From: JBOGTC01 sp050692055
GTDB taxonomy: Bacteria > Chloroflexota > Limnocylindria > QHBO01
DNA length: 6,919 bases
Direction: 5' to 3'
NCBI GenBank assembly: GCA_050692055.1
Contig: JBOGTC010000071.1
Span: forward strand, 1-6,919
The translations under genes and the position numbers were made by a program. Below the pieces are notes generated by a model that was not told where the DNA came from, made no database searches, and saw nothing but the letters and a program-made list of their open reading frames with translations. Within the stretch, counting starts at the first letter, position 1; every line of letters starts with the position of its first letter. Below are positions 1 to 6,529 of this stretch, piece by piece.

Positions 1-195
1 GCCGTACCGAGCCGGGTCGTTGCTGCTGAGCAGCGCTCCGACGCTGGACGCCGAGTAGACCATCACGACCCCGATCGCGACCAGCGCCAGGACGGCGACG
101 AGCAGCGGCATCGATACCCGGCGGCGCTCACGCTGCACGCCGCGGGTTCGCGCCGCACGCCGGGTCGCGCCTACCGCGCCAACGGCCGCCGTCAT
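1..195 (-). CDS. ftsW: FtsW, SEDS-family septal peptidoglycan polymerase, N-terminal fragment (cut by window edge)
   Basis: Only the first 65 codons are present; the gene runs off the left edge. The translation begins MTAAVGAVGATRRAARTRG, an Arg-rich cytoplasmic tail. A hydrophobic segment follows at about residues 29-47 (MPLLVAVLALVAIGVVM) and runs straight into VYSASS. A first membrane helix ending in (M)VYSASS is typical of FtsW, the multi-pass glycosyltransferase that polymerises lipid II at the septum with its partner FtsI. The ATG overlaps the murD stop codon by 4 bp (ATGA), and GAGGGA lies 6 nt upstream, which supports this start over the internal ATG at codon 29. RodA is the alternative SEDS protein, but the position right after murD, in an operon with ftsI, favours FtsW. 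The catalytic part is outside the window and cannot be assessed. Confidence 0.9.
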   Translation of the reverse strand, partial: MTAAVGAVGATRRAARTRGVQRERRRVSMPLLVAVLALVAIGVVMVYSASSVGALLSSNDPARYG

Positions 196-1625
196 CGGTC
201 GTCCCTCGAATTGGGCAGGGCGATCACCGCCGCCCGAAACGCGTCGCCGCGGGCCGCGTAGTCGGTGAACATGTCGAAGCTGGCGGCGGCCGGCGCCAGG
301 AGGACGACGTCGCCCGGCTGGGCCAGGCCGGCCGCGAGCTCCACCGCCTCCTTCATGGAGGCGGCGCGCTCCACGTCGATCCGGCCGGCCAGGAGCCGCT
401 CCAGCTGGGCCGCCGTCTCGCCGATCAGCACCGCCGCCCGACAGCGCGAGGCGACGACGCCAGCCAGCTCCCCGTAGTCGAGCCCCTTGTCGGATCCGCC
501 GGCGATCACCACCACCGGGGAGTCGAACGCCTCGATGGCCGCGATCGCCGCGGCCGGGATCGTGGCCATCGAGTCGTTCACGAATCGCACGCCGTCGCGC
601 TCCCCCACCGTCTCGAGCCGGTGCGGAACGCCCGGAAATGCGCGGATGGCCGCGGCGGTATCTCCGGGCGGGACGTCTGCGAGCAGCGCTCCCAGCGCCG
701 CGCACAGCACGTTGCCGAGCATGTGCCGCCCGGGCAGCGGGACCTCCGCAGCGGGCAGCAGCCGCGTTCCGGCCAGCACCAGCCAGCCATCCTCGTCGAT
801 CCACGCCTCCGTCTCCCCGCGGCCGGGCCGCGCCAGCCCGTACCACGCCAGGCTCTCCGGGCGAAGGCGCTCGCCAAGCTCGCGGCAGCCGGCGTCGTCA
901 TGGTTGAGGACGACCCTGCCCGATGGCGCGGTCAGTTCGGCCAGCCGCGCCTTCACCGCGCGGTACGCCTCGACGCTGCCGTGGCGATCCAGGTGGTCCG
1001 CCCCGACGTTCGTATAGAGCGCCAGCTCGGCGCCGCGGCTGATCGTCGGCAGCTGCAGCTCGGAGAGCTCCAGCACCGCCCATTCGTCAGGGCCGAGCGA
1101 CGCGGCCTCCTCGATCAGTGGGCGCCCGATGTTGCCGCCCAGCACGTGCGGCACTTCGGATTCCGCGAGGATCGCCGCCGCCAGCGACGCGGTCGTGGTC
1201 TTGCCCTTCGTGCCGGTGACCGCCAGCACGCGCGCCTGCGTGAGGCGCAGGAACAGCTCGACCTCGCTGATCAGCTCGGCACCGCGGCCTTCGGCTTCCA
1301 GCAGCGCCCGCCGCAGCCAGGCATCGGTGGTCGGGAAGCGCGGCGAGACTGACGGGCTGGTGACGATGACGTCGGCGTGCGTCATGAGCGCACGTGCCTC
1401 GGCCTCGGGCACGCCGAGCGCCAGGTGAACCGGCCGTGCACCGAGCGCGGTCACCGACTCGGCCAGCTCGGTCGCGGGCCGCCGGTCGTAGGCCACGACC
1501 ACGGCCTCCGCATCCGCGAGGAAACGGACAGCCGCCACGCCGGAGCGGGCCAGGCCGAGCACGACCACGCGCCGGCCGCGAAGGTCTGCCACGCTGTGGA
1601 TGGGTGCGGAGGCGGCGGTCATCAT
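192..1625 (-). CDS. murD: UDP-N-acetylmuramoyl-L-alanine--glutamate ligase (MurD)
   Basis: This 477-residue protein is slightly longer than the usual roughly 450. It is a cytoplasmic ATP-dependent Mur ligase that adds glutamate to UDP-MurNAc-L-Ala. Residues 17-47 (GRRVVVLGLARSGVAA...) form the N-terminal Rossmann-like UDP-binding domain. The ATP-binding P-loop GTKGKTT is at 138-144. The central domain has E186 in ELSELQL, H211 in NVGADHLDRHG, and K225 in YRAVKARL, the likely carbamylated lysine. The C-terminal domain shows NDSMATIP (350-357), GGSDKG (377-382) and APAAASFDMF (444-453), the last close to the MurD-specific SPACASFDMF. Two sites differ from E. coli-type MurD: NDSK is NDSM, and ELSSFQL is ELSELQL. 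The start is ATG at 1625 or the adjacent ATG at 1622, with AGGTGG just upstream. It lies 8 bp after mraY and its stop overlaps the ftsW start. D-Glu is the expected substrate; the variant residues leave some doubt. Confidence 0.96.
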   Translation of the reverse strand: MMTAASAPIHSVADLRGRRVVVLGLARSGVAAVRFLADAEAVVVAYDRRPATELAESVTALGARPVHLALGVPEAEARALMTHADVIVTSPSVSPRFPTTDAWLRRALLEAEGRGAELISEVELFLRLTQARVLAVTGTKGKTTTASLAAAILAESEVPHVLGGNIGRPLIEEAASLGPDEWAVLELSELQLPTISRGAELALYTNVGADHLDRHGSVEAYRAVKARLAELTAPSGRVVLNHDDAGCRELGERLRPESLAWYGLARPGRGETEAWIDEDGWLVLAGTRLLPAAEVPLPGRHMLGNVLCAALGALLADVPPGDTAAAIRAFPGVPHRLETVGERDGVRFVNDSMATIPAAAIAAIEAFDSPVVVIAGGSDKGLDYGELAGVVASRCRAAVLIGETAAQLERLLAGRIDVERAASMKEAVELAAGLAQPGDVVLLAPAAASFDMFTDYAARGDAFRAAVIALPNSRDDR

Positions 1626-1629
1626 CGGT

Positions 1630-1635
1630 CCACCT
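1630..1635 (-). promoter_or_regulatory. Shine-Dalgarno sequence of murD
   Basis: AGGTGG on the minus strand sits 4 nt before the ATG at 1625, or 7 nt before the second ATG at 1622. The better spacing slightly favours the second ATG. The site overlaps the mraY stop codon (TAG at 1634-1636), so murD translation is probably coupled to mraY. Confidence 0.6.
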
Positions 1636-2623
1636 AGAAGCCGGTCGCCGTGCCGAGGAAGACGCTGAAGCCGAGCAGGCCGGCCAACGCGGAGACGATC
1701 CAGAAGCGAACGGTGATCTTCTCCTCCGCCCAGCCGATCAGCTCGAGGTGGTGGTGCAGCGGCGCCATGCGGAAGAGGCGCCTGCCGCGAAGCCGATAGC
1801 TGGCCACCTGGAGGATCACGCTCAGCGTCACCGCCACGAAGACGATGCCGATGATCGCCAGCAGCGGCAGCTGACCGGTCACCGTCGCCACGACGGCCAG
1901 CGTGGCTCCGATGCCGAGCGCGCCCGAGTCACCCATGAAGATCTGCGCCGGATGGACGTTGAACCACAGGAAGCCCATGAGCGCGCCAACCACGAGCGCG
2001 CAGAAGACGGCGAGGTTCGGCCGGCCTTCTTCCCCTCCCGGGATCGGCACGAGCGCGATGAGCAGGTACGCGACGAAGCTGAAGATCAGGATGCCGCCGG
2101 CCAGCCCATCGAGGCCGTCAGTGAGGTTGACGGCGTTGCTGGTGCCGACGATGACGAAGGCGACGAACAGGATGAAGGCCAGCCCGCCGATGATCACCGG
2201 CTCCGGGACGAGCGGGATGTTGATGGCATTGATGTTGAAGTGGCGCTGGATGTAGAAGCCGGCGAGCAGCGCCACGACGGTCTGCCACACGAGCTTCCAG
2301 CGGCCGCGCATGCCGCTGCCGCTGCGGACGTTCACGAAGTCGTCGATCGCGCCCAGGATGCCCACCCCGACGAGCGTCAGCATCGGCGTCAGCGTGCTGA
2401 CATCCTCGATGCGCAGCGCCATGGCCAGGAACATGACGACGATGACGATCAGCATGCCGCCCATCGTCGGCGTCCCCGCCTTGCCGATGTGCCCCGTGGG
2501 ACCATCGGTCCGGATCTGCTTGCCGAAGCCCAGGCGCTGGAGCAGCCCGATGTAGACCGGGGCGATCAGCACCACGCCGAGGAAGGCCAGCAGGAGCGCC
2601 ACCACCAGCTCCAGCATGCTCAC
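1634..2623 (-). CDS. mraY: Phospho-N-acetylmuramoyl-pentapeptide-transferase (MraY)
   Basis: This 329-residue polytopic membrane enzyme transfers phospho-MurNAc-pentapeptide from UDP to undecaprenyl phosphate, making lipid I at the inner face of the membrane. The family signatures occur in order: GKAGTPTMGG (47-56), the catalytic-site aspartates D94-D95 in GAIDDF, NAVNLTDGLDGLAGG (163-177), FMGDSGALGIG (229-239) and MAPLHHHLELIGWAE (286-300). About ten hydrophobic segments alternate with these loops, as expected. The length is a little under the usual 320-360 middle range. GDSGA replaces the more common GDxGS after the third conserved aspartate, a mild variant. The start is GTG at 2623, which overlaps the murF stop (GTGA) and has GGAGGA 7 nt upstream. 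An ATG two codons later at 2617 is the only close alternative. It is followed 8 bp later by murD. Confidence 0.97.
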   Translation of the reverse strand: MSMLELVVALLLAFLGVVLIAPVYIGLLQRLGFGKQIRTDGPTGHIGKAGTPTMGGMLIVIVVMFLAMALRIEDVSTLTPMLTLVGVGILGAIDDFVNVRSGSGMRGRWKLVWQTVVALLAGFYIQRHFNINAINIPLVPEPVIIGGLAFILFVAFVIVGTSNAVNLTDGLDGLAGGILIFSFVAYLLIALVPIPGGEEGRPNLAVFCALVVGALMGFLWFNVHPAQIFMGDSGALGIGATLAVVATVTGQLPLLAIIGIVFVAVTLSVILQVASYRLRGRRLFRMAPLHHHLELIGWAEEKITVRFWIVSALAGLLGFSVFLGTATGF

Positions 2624-4059
2624 GCGTCGATCCTCCGCAGCGCGGCGACGGCGCGATCGAGCTCGATGCCGCGCGATGCCTTGAGCAGCACGAGATCGCC
2701 CACGCCGGGGGCGAGCACGCGGTCCAGCACCGCGACCGCCTCGTGCGCGTCCGCCGCCGTCGTGACCCGATCGAGACCTGCCGAACGTGCCGCTTCCGCG
2801 ATCCAGCGGCCGCGCTCGCCCACTGCCACCAGCCCGTCCGCGACTCGCGCCGCGTGCCCGCCGATCTCGCGATGCAGCCGCTCCTCGTCCGGCCCAAGCT
2901 CGAGCATGTCGCCGAGCACGGCGTAGCGTGACCGCCCCGCCGCGAGCGGCGTCTCGGCCAGGAAATCGAGCGCGGCAGCCACGCTCACCGGCGAGGCGTT
3001 GTAGGTGTCGTCGACCAGCGTCGCGCCGGAGGCAGCCTCCAGGACGTGCATCCGATGCGGGGCGTGGCTACCGGCGGCCAGCGCCGCGGCCACCTCGTCC
3101 AGCGGCACATCGAAGCGCTGGGCCACGGCGACCGCTGCCAGCGCGTGCGGCACCAGGTGGCGCCCCGGCGTGCCGGTGCGCACCCGACGCGTACCGTGGG
3201 GCGTGGTGAGCATCAGCTCCGTGCCCGCCAGGCCGCGCGAGACGACATCGCTGGCTCGCACGTCCGCACCTGCGGCCAGGCCGAAGGTGCGGACCTCGGC
3301 CGTGGTGGCGACGCGCATGGCGGCCACCATGGGATCGTCCGCGTTCAGCACCGCCAGCCCGTCGCGCGGCAGCGCCACTGCCAGCTCCGCCTTCGCCTGC
3401 GCGATGTGCTCGAGGCTCCCCGCACGCTCGAGATGGGTCGGATGCACCGCCAGGATGACGCCGACCTCGGGCCGAGCGATCTCGGCCAGCCGAGCGATCT
3501 CGCCCACCGTGTACATGCTCATCTCGAGCACCGCCACCTGGTGCGCGGGCTCGAGACGCAGCAGCGTCATGGGCAGTCCGGTCTCGGAGTTCAGGTTGCC
3601 CTCGTTGCGCAGGACGTGGAGGCTTCGGGAGAGGACGTCGGCCACGATCTCCTTGGCGATCGTCTTGCCCGTCGAGCCGGTGATGCCGACCACTCGCGCC
3701 GCATTCCGCGCGCGCCACCACGCCGCGAGCTCCTGGAGGGCGCGCAGCGGGTCCGGCACCGCGATGAGCGCCGCCGCCGTGCCATCAGGCAGGTCGACCG
3801 GGCGGTCGACGAGCGCCGCCGACGCGCCGGCGAGCACGGCATCGGCCACGAAGCGGTGACCGTCAGCGCGTTCCCCGTGCAGCGCGACGAAACAGCTGCC
3901 GGGAGTGACGTGGCGGGAGTCGACCGATGCGCCCCTGATGTCGGTGACGTCGGTGGGGCCGAGGAGACGACCGCCGACCGCGGTCAAGACCTCAGCGAGA
4001 GGGATCGATGGAGGCACGTCCACCAGGCTGCGGACTACGATCGAGTCTACCAGCCTCAT
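2620..4059 (-). CDS. murF: UDP-N-acetylmuramoyl-tripeptide--D-alanyl-D-alanine ligase (MurF)
   Basis: This 479-residue cytoplasmic Mur ligase adds D-Ala-D-Ala to the UDP-MurNAc-tripeptide, the last step before MraY. The N-terminal substrate-binding domain includes GASVDSRHVTPGSCFVALHG (43-62), a typical MurF opening with the DSR...GD/G-FVAL pattern. The P-loop GSTGKT is at 128-133. NEGNLNSETGLPMTLL (152-167), EMSMYTVGEIARL (179-191), H209 and K223 (AQAKAEL, likely carbamylated) follow. The C-terminal domain has DDTYNASPVS (350-359), VLGDMLELG (381-389) and LLKASRGIELD (458-468). The usual TNIG..H stretch reads LAVHPTH here. The ATG at 4059 overlaps the ftsI stop by 4 bp (ATGA), and a weak GGTGG lies upstream. 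The frame stays open to 4260, but that part overlaps ftsI and has no MurF similarity. GTG codons at 4023 and 4017 are possible shorter starts, since the first 17 residues lie before the recognisable domain. murE is not beside it. Confidence 0.95.
   Translation of the reverse strand: MRLVDSIVVRSLVDVPPSIPLAEVLTAVGGRLLGPTDVTDIRGASVDSRHVTPGSCFVALHGERADGHRFVADAVLAGASAALVDRPVDLPDGTAAALIAVPDPLRALQELAAWWRARNAARVVGITGSTGKTIAKEIVADVLSRSLHVLRNEGNLNSETGLPMTLLRLEPAHQVAVLEMSMYTVGEIARLAEIARPEVGVILAVHPTHLERAGSLEHIAQAKAELAVALPRDGLAVLNADDPMVAAMRVATTAEVRTFGLAAGADVRASDVVSRGLAGTELMLTTPHGTRRVRTGTPGRHLVPHALAAVAVAQRFDVPLDEVAAALAAGSHAPHRMHVLEAASGATLVDDTYNASPVSVAAALDFLAETPLAAGRSRYAVLGDMLELGPDEERLHREIGGHAARVADGLVAVGERGRWIAEAARSAGLDRVTTAADAHEAVAVLDRVLAPGVGDLVLLKASRGIELDRAVAALRRIDA
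2631..2636 (-). promoter_or_regulatory. Shine-Dalgarno sequence of mraY, deciding a GTG start
   Basis: GGAGGA on the minus strand lies 7 nt before GTG at 2623 and 13 nt before ATG at 2617. The spacing favours the GTG. The site is inside the last codons of murF. Confidence 0.65.
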
Positions 4060-5846
4060 GGCTGGGCCACCGGCGGCTCCGGCCGGTCGGGTGGGATGGC
4101 CAGGTAGTCGAGCACCTGCGGCATGAGTTCGGCATACACCGTCTCCGGCCGCTCGGCCATGCGATAGAGTCCCCAGACCGATGGGCGGTGCAGGAGCACG
4201 ACGGTGACGAGCGGCGTGTCCCCGGCCGGCAGGATGCCGATGAAGCTCGAGTCGACCCATCCATCGATGTACGTCCAGCGCTCGACGGTCTCACCGTTGG
4301 GAAGCGACACGGCGGTTGGCCCGGCGACCTGCGCCGTGCCGGTCTTGCCGGCCACCGTGTAGCCGGGGATGGCTGCGCCCGATGCGATACCGTCATCGAT
4401 GGCGGTGGTCAGCAGCCCGAGCATGGTGTCGGCGGTCTCCTCGCGCATGATGCGCTCGCCGGGCGCTCGCTCGGCCATGTGCTGGGTGCCGGCCTCGTCG
4501 GTCCAGCCTGAGACAACGTGCGGCGTGACCAGGGTCCCGCCGTTGGCGAATGCCGCGTAGCCCGCCGCCAGCTGTACGGCCGTGACCGAAAGGCCCTGGC
4601 CGAACGCATTCTGCGCCGTGGTCAGCTCGCCGGAGGCGTTGGCACCGTTCGGATCCCAGACCACTCCGCTCGCCTCGCCCGATACGTCGATCCCGGTCGG
4701 CGTGCCGAAGCCGTAGCGCCGGAACGCCTCGTAGAGGGCTGTACCCCCGAGCTCGAGGCCGATCTTGGCCGCGCCCACGTTGTTCGACAGGCTGAGGATC
4801 TCGCCCACGGTGATGGGTCCGCGACCGTAAGGAAAGTCGTAGCGGTCCGCGTTCTGGATGCGGATGCCACGGACCCGGAGGTTGTTGTCGTCGACGAAGG
4901 TGTCTTCGGTATCGATCGCGCCCGCGTCGAGCGCGGCGGCAACGGTGAACGCCTTCATGACCGATCCGGGCTCGTACTGGCGGGAGACCGCCGGGTTGCG
5001 GAACCGCTCACCGTCGGTGGTCGCAAAGTCGTTGGCGTCAAAGGATGGATAGCTGGCCATGGCCACGATCGCGCCCGTCTCGGCGTTCATGATGAGCCCG
5101 GTGACGCCCTCGGCGGCGTTCTTCTGGTACGTCGCCCACATCTCCTGCTCCAGGAGATGCTGCACGCCGGCGTCGATGGTCAGGGTCAGATCCGCGCCGT
5201 CGACCGGCTCCGTGAGCGCGTGGACCGAGTCCGCGATCCGGCGGCCGATCACGTCCTCCTGGGCGATGACCTCACCGGACGAGCCGGCCAGCAGCCCGTT
5301 CTCGGAGCCCTCGACCCCATATTGGCCCTGTCCCTCCACGTCCACGAAGCCGAGAAGCTGAGCGGCGATGGTCGTATCCGACGCAACGCCGTCAACGGGG
5401 TAGACGCGCTTGGTTTCGGGCAGCATCCCGATCCCCGGCAGGCCGAGATCGCGAATCGCATCAGCCGCCTCCGGCGGGACGCGACGCTGAAGCCACACGA
5501 ACGCCCGATCCTCCTTGAGGCGCGCGCGCACGTCTGCGGTCGGCATGTTCAGGATCGATCCCAGCAGCGCCGCCGTCGTCCCCAGATTCTCGATCGCCGG
5601 AGGCGTGGCGTAGATGGACTGCAGGTCGACCGAGGTGGCCAGGAGCTCGCCATTTCGATCATAGATCTCGCCGCGCTCGGCGGGGATGTCGTCGTGCTGC
5701 GCCAGCTGGTGAAGGGCCATCACGGCGAGATCCTCGCGCTCCACGACCTGCCACTGGACCAGGCGTGCGCCGATCGTCATCGCCACGGTGCTGGCGGCGA
5801 GCAGGAGGACCACTGCGCGGGCACGGCTGTCGGTCCTGGCGAGCAT
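4056..5846 (-). CDS. ftsI: Septal class B penicillin-binding protein, D,D-transpeptidase (FtsI/PBP3 type)
   Basis: This 596-residue membrane-anchored transpeptidase crosslinks septal peptidoglycan and works with FtsW. A short positively charged tail (MLARTDSRAR) precedes one membrane segment at about 11-30. The class B dimerisation domain begins with RGEIYDRNGELLATS (58-72) and includes LLGFVDVEGQGQYGVEG (164-180). The penicillin-binding domain has all three active-site motifs: SVMK (295-298, nucleophile Ser295), SNN (354-356) and KTGT (501-504). No PASTA repeats follow; the chain ends about 90 residues after KTGT with a short Pro-rich tail. The start is the ATG at 5846, with GGAG 6 nt upstream. 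It lies 42 bp after the ftsL-like gene, a gap that holds a hairpin, and its stop overlaps murF. Elongation PBP2 is the alternative, but the dcw context and ftsL neighbour point to FtsI. Confidence 0.95.
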   Translation of the reverse strand: MLARTDSRARAVVLLLAASTVAMTIGARLVQWQVVEREDLAVMALHQLAQHDDIPAERGEIYDRNGELLATSVDLQSIYATPPAIENLGTTAALLGSILNMPTADVRARLKEDRAFVWLQRRVPPEAADAIRDLGLPGIGMLPETKRVYPVDGVASDTTIAAQLLGFVDVEGQGQYGVEGSENGLLAGSSGEVIAQEDVIGRRIADSVHALTEPVDGADLTLTIDAGVQHLLEQEMWATYQKNAAEGVTGLIMNAETGAIVAMASYPSFDANDFATTDGERFRNPAVSRQYEPGSVMKAFTVAAALDAGAIDTEDTFVDDNNLRVRGIRIQNADRYDFPYGRGPITVGEILSLSNNVGAAKIGLELGGTALYEAFRRYGFGTPTGIDVSGEASGVVWDPNGANASGELTTAQNAFGQGLSVTAVQLAAGYAAFANGGTLVTPHVVSGWTDEAGTQHMAERAPGERIMREETADTMLGLLTTAIDDGIASGAAIPGYTVAGKTGTAQVAGPTAVSLPNGETVERWTYIDGWVDSSFIGILPAGDTPLVTVVLLHRPSVWGLYRMAERPETVYAELMPQVLDYLAIPPDRPEPPVAQP

Positions 5847-5852
5847 GATTGT

Positions 5853-5856
5853 CTCC
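5853..5856 (-). promoter_or_regulatory. Shine-Dalgarno sequence of ftsI
   Basis: GGAG on the minus strand, 6 nt before the ATG at 5846. It lies 6 nt downstream of the base of the hairpin at 5863-5880, so hairpin folding would leave it exposed. Confidence 0.6.
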
Positions 5857-5862
5857 GTGATC

Positions 5863-5880
5863 TCGCGGCTACGGCCGCGA
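5863..5880 (-). other. Perfect 7-bp inverted repeat (stem-loop) in the ftsL-ftsI gap
   Basis: The minus strand reads TCGCGGC-CGTA-GCCGCGA, a perfect 7-bp stem with a 4-nt loop, six of the seven pairs being G-C. It lies in the largest non-coding gap of the window (42 bp), between the ftsL-like stop and the ftsI ribosome binding site. No T-run follows it, so it does not look like an intrinsic terminator. It could set mRNA processing or ribosome spacing, or be a chance product of high GC content. Confidence 0.45.
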
Positions 5881-5888
5881 TGGCTGGG

Positions 5889-6302
5889 TCAATCGGTGAT
5901 ATCGGTCGATGCGGGAGCAAACTTCACGGCGCCGTCCTCCAACGGGGTCAATCCCAGGTCCGTCCGCGCCCGGCGGGCCACTTCGGCCGGCGATCGCGCG
6001 TGCCCGATCTCCGACACCAGCTGCTGCTGCTCCGCGCGCCGTTCGGCCAGGAGCAGCTGCAGCTCGTCGATCCGGTAGCCCGTGGCCGCCACGTGGGTGG
6101 ACTGGCTCAGGTAGAACAACCCGAGCCCCGCCGCCACCGCAATCGCCACGAGCAGGCCGCGGATGTCGAGACGCTGCTGCACGCGGCGCCCGGCCCCCAG
6201 CCGCGTCGAGCGGCGGCGCGGCTGCGGTCGGACCCGCGTCCGCGGCCTGCGGCGCGGCAGGAACCATGGGTGAGCTGCGGGGCGCGCCCCGATGACGGCC
6301 AT
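5889..6302 (-). CDS. ftsL: FtsL-like cell division protein (FtsL/DivIC-type bitopic membrane protein)
   Basis: This 137-residue protein has the FtsL layout: a cytoplasmic tail, one membrane helix and a short extracytoplasmic coiled coil. Residues 1-48 are strongly basic and Pro-rich, with 15 arginines. The membrane segment is about 49-66 (GLLVAIAVAAGLGLFYLS). Residues about 75-100 (YRIDELQLLLAERRAEQQQL) look like a coiled coil. They are followed by SPAEVARRARTDLGLTPLED, resembling the ...A...LGL.. end of FtsL/DivIC domains. FtsL is a divisome scaffold that binds FtsB/DivIC and FtsQ/DivIB and activates FtsWI. FtsL is poorly conserved, so the call rests on architecture and on position between rsmH and ftsI. 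The ATG at 6302 is 14 bp after the small ORF with only a weak ribosome site. A GTG at codon 41 (6182) would remove most of the basic tail. A generic septum formation initiator protein is the alternative. Confidence 0.8.
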   Translation of the reverse strand: MAVIGARPAAHPWFLPRRRPRTRVRPQPRRRSTRLGAGRRVQQRLDIRGLLVAIAVAAGLGLFYLSQSTHVAATGYRIDELQLLLAERRAEQQQLVSEIGHARSPAEVARRARTDLGLTPLEDGAVKFAPASTDITD

Positions 6303-6316
6303 CTGCGACTGCTCTG

Positions 6317-6529
6317 TTACGCGGCGCTCGCGCGGTCACCGGCGCCGACGCGGAATGACGTGGGCGCCTCGAAGTCGAGCGCTTCCTCGATCTCGAATGC
6401 GGCCACACGGTCGCTCAGCCAGTAGTGCTCGTCGTTCGCGGCATGCATGCGTCGCTCGCGCATGTCGCGCTGGCGAGCGCTGTACATCCGGCGGCGGCTG
6501 GCCTGATGGCGGGGCCGTCCCTTGCTCAC
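6317..6529 (-). CDS. Small hypothetical protein between rsmH and ftsL
   Basis: I do not recognise this 70-residue product. It begins MSKGRPRHQASRRRMYSARQ. Residues 1-28 are very basic, with 10 arginines. Residues 33-54 are acidic and contain aromatic residues (DEHYWLSDRVAAFEIEEALD). The tail is short and small-residue-rich. There is no membrane segment, signal peptide or cysteine, so it is probably cytoplasmic. Translation looks real: the GTG start overlaps the rsmH stop (GTGA), a strong AGGAGGAGGG lies 5 nt upstream, and the ORF ends in TAA 14 bp before the ftsL-like gene. The basic start could bind RNA or DNA, and the place in the operon suggests a division, wall or ribosome-linked role; both are guesses. 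A non-functional filler ORF cannot be excluded. Confidence 0.7.
   Translation of the reverse strand: MSKGRPRHQASRRRMYSARQRDMRERRMHAANDEHYWLSDRVAAFEIEEALDFEAPTSFRVGAGDRASAA

Noticed and set aside
1394..2926. A 510-codon open frame on the plus strand, antisense to mraY and the ends of murD and murF
   Set aside because: It is a composition-driven shadow of mraY: low complexity, rich in Asp/Arg/His/Gln, and it crosses three real genes.
4060..4260. Upstream extension of the murF frame by 67 codons
   Set aside because: It overlaps the conserved end of ftsI, has no MurF similarity, and the ATG at 4059 makes a standard 4-bp overlap.
5847..5888. Intrinsic terminator or promoter between ftsL and ftsI
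   Set aside because: The hairpin has no following T-tract on the minus strand, and I see no convincing -35/-10 pair in the GC-rich gap.
4518..6425. A 635-codon open frame on the plus strand, antisense to ftsI and the ftsL-like gene
   Set aside because: Its translation is Arg/Gly/Asp/His-rich with no recognisable domain, and it lies opposite genes with clear family motifs. Long antisense frames are expected in high-GC DNA.
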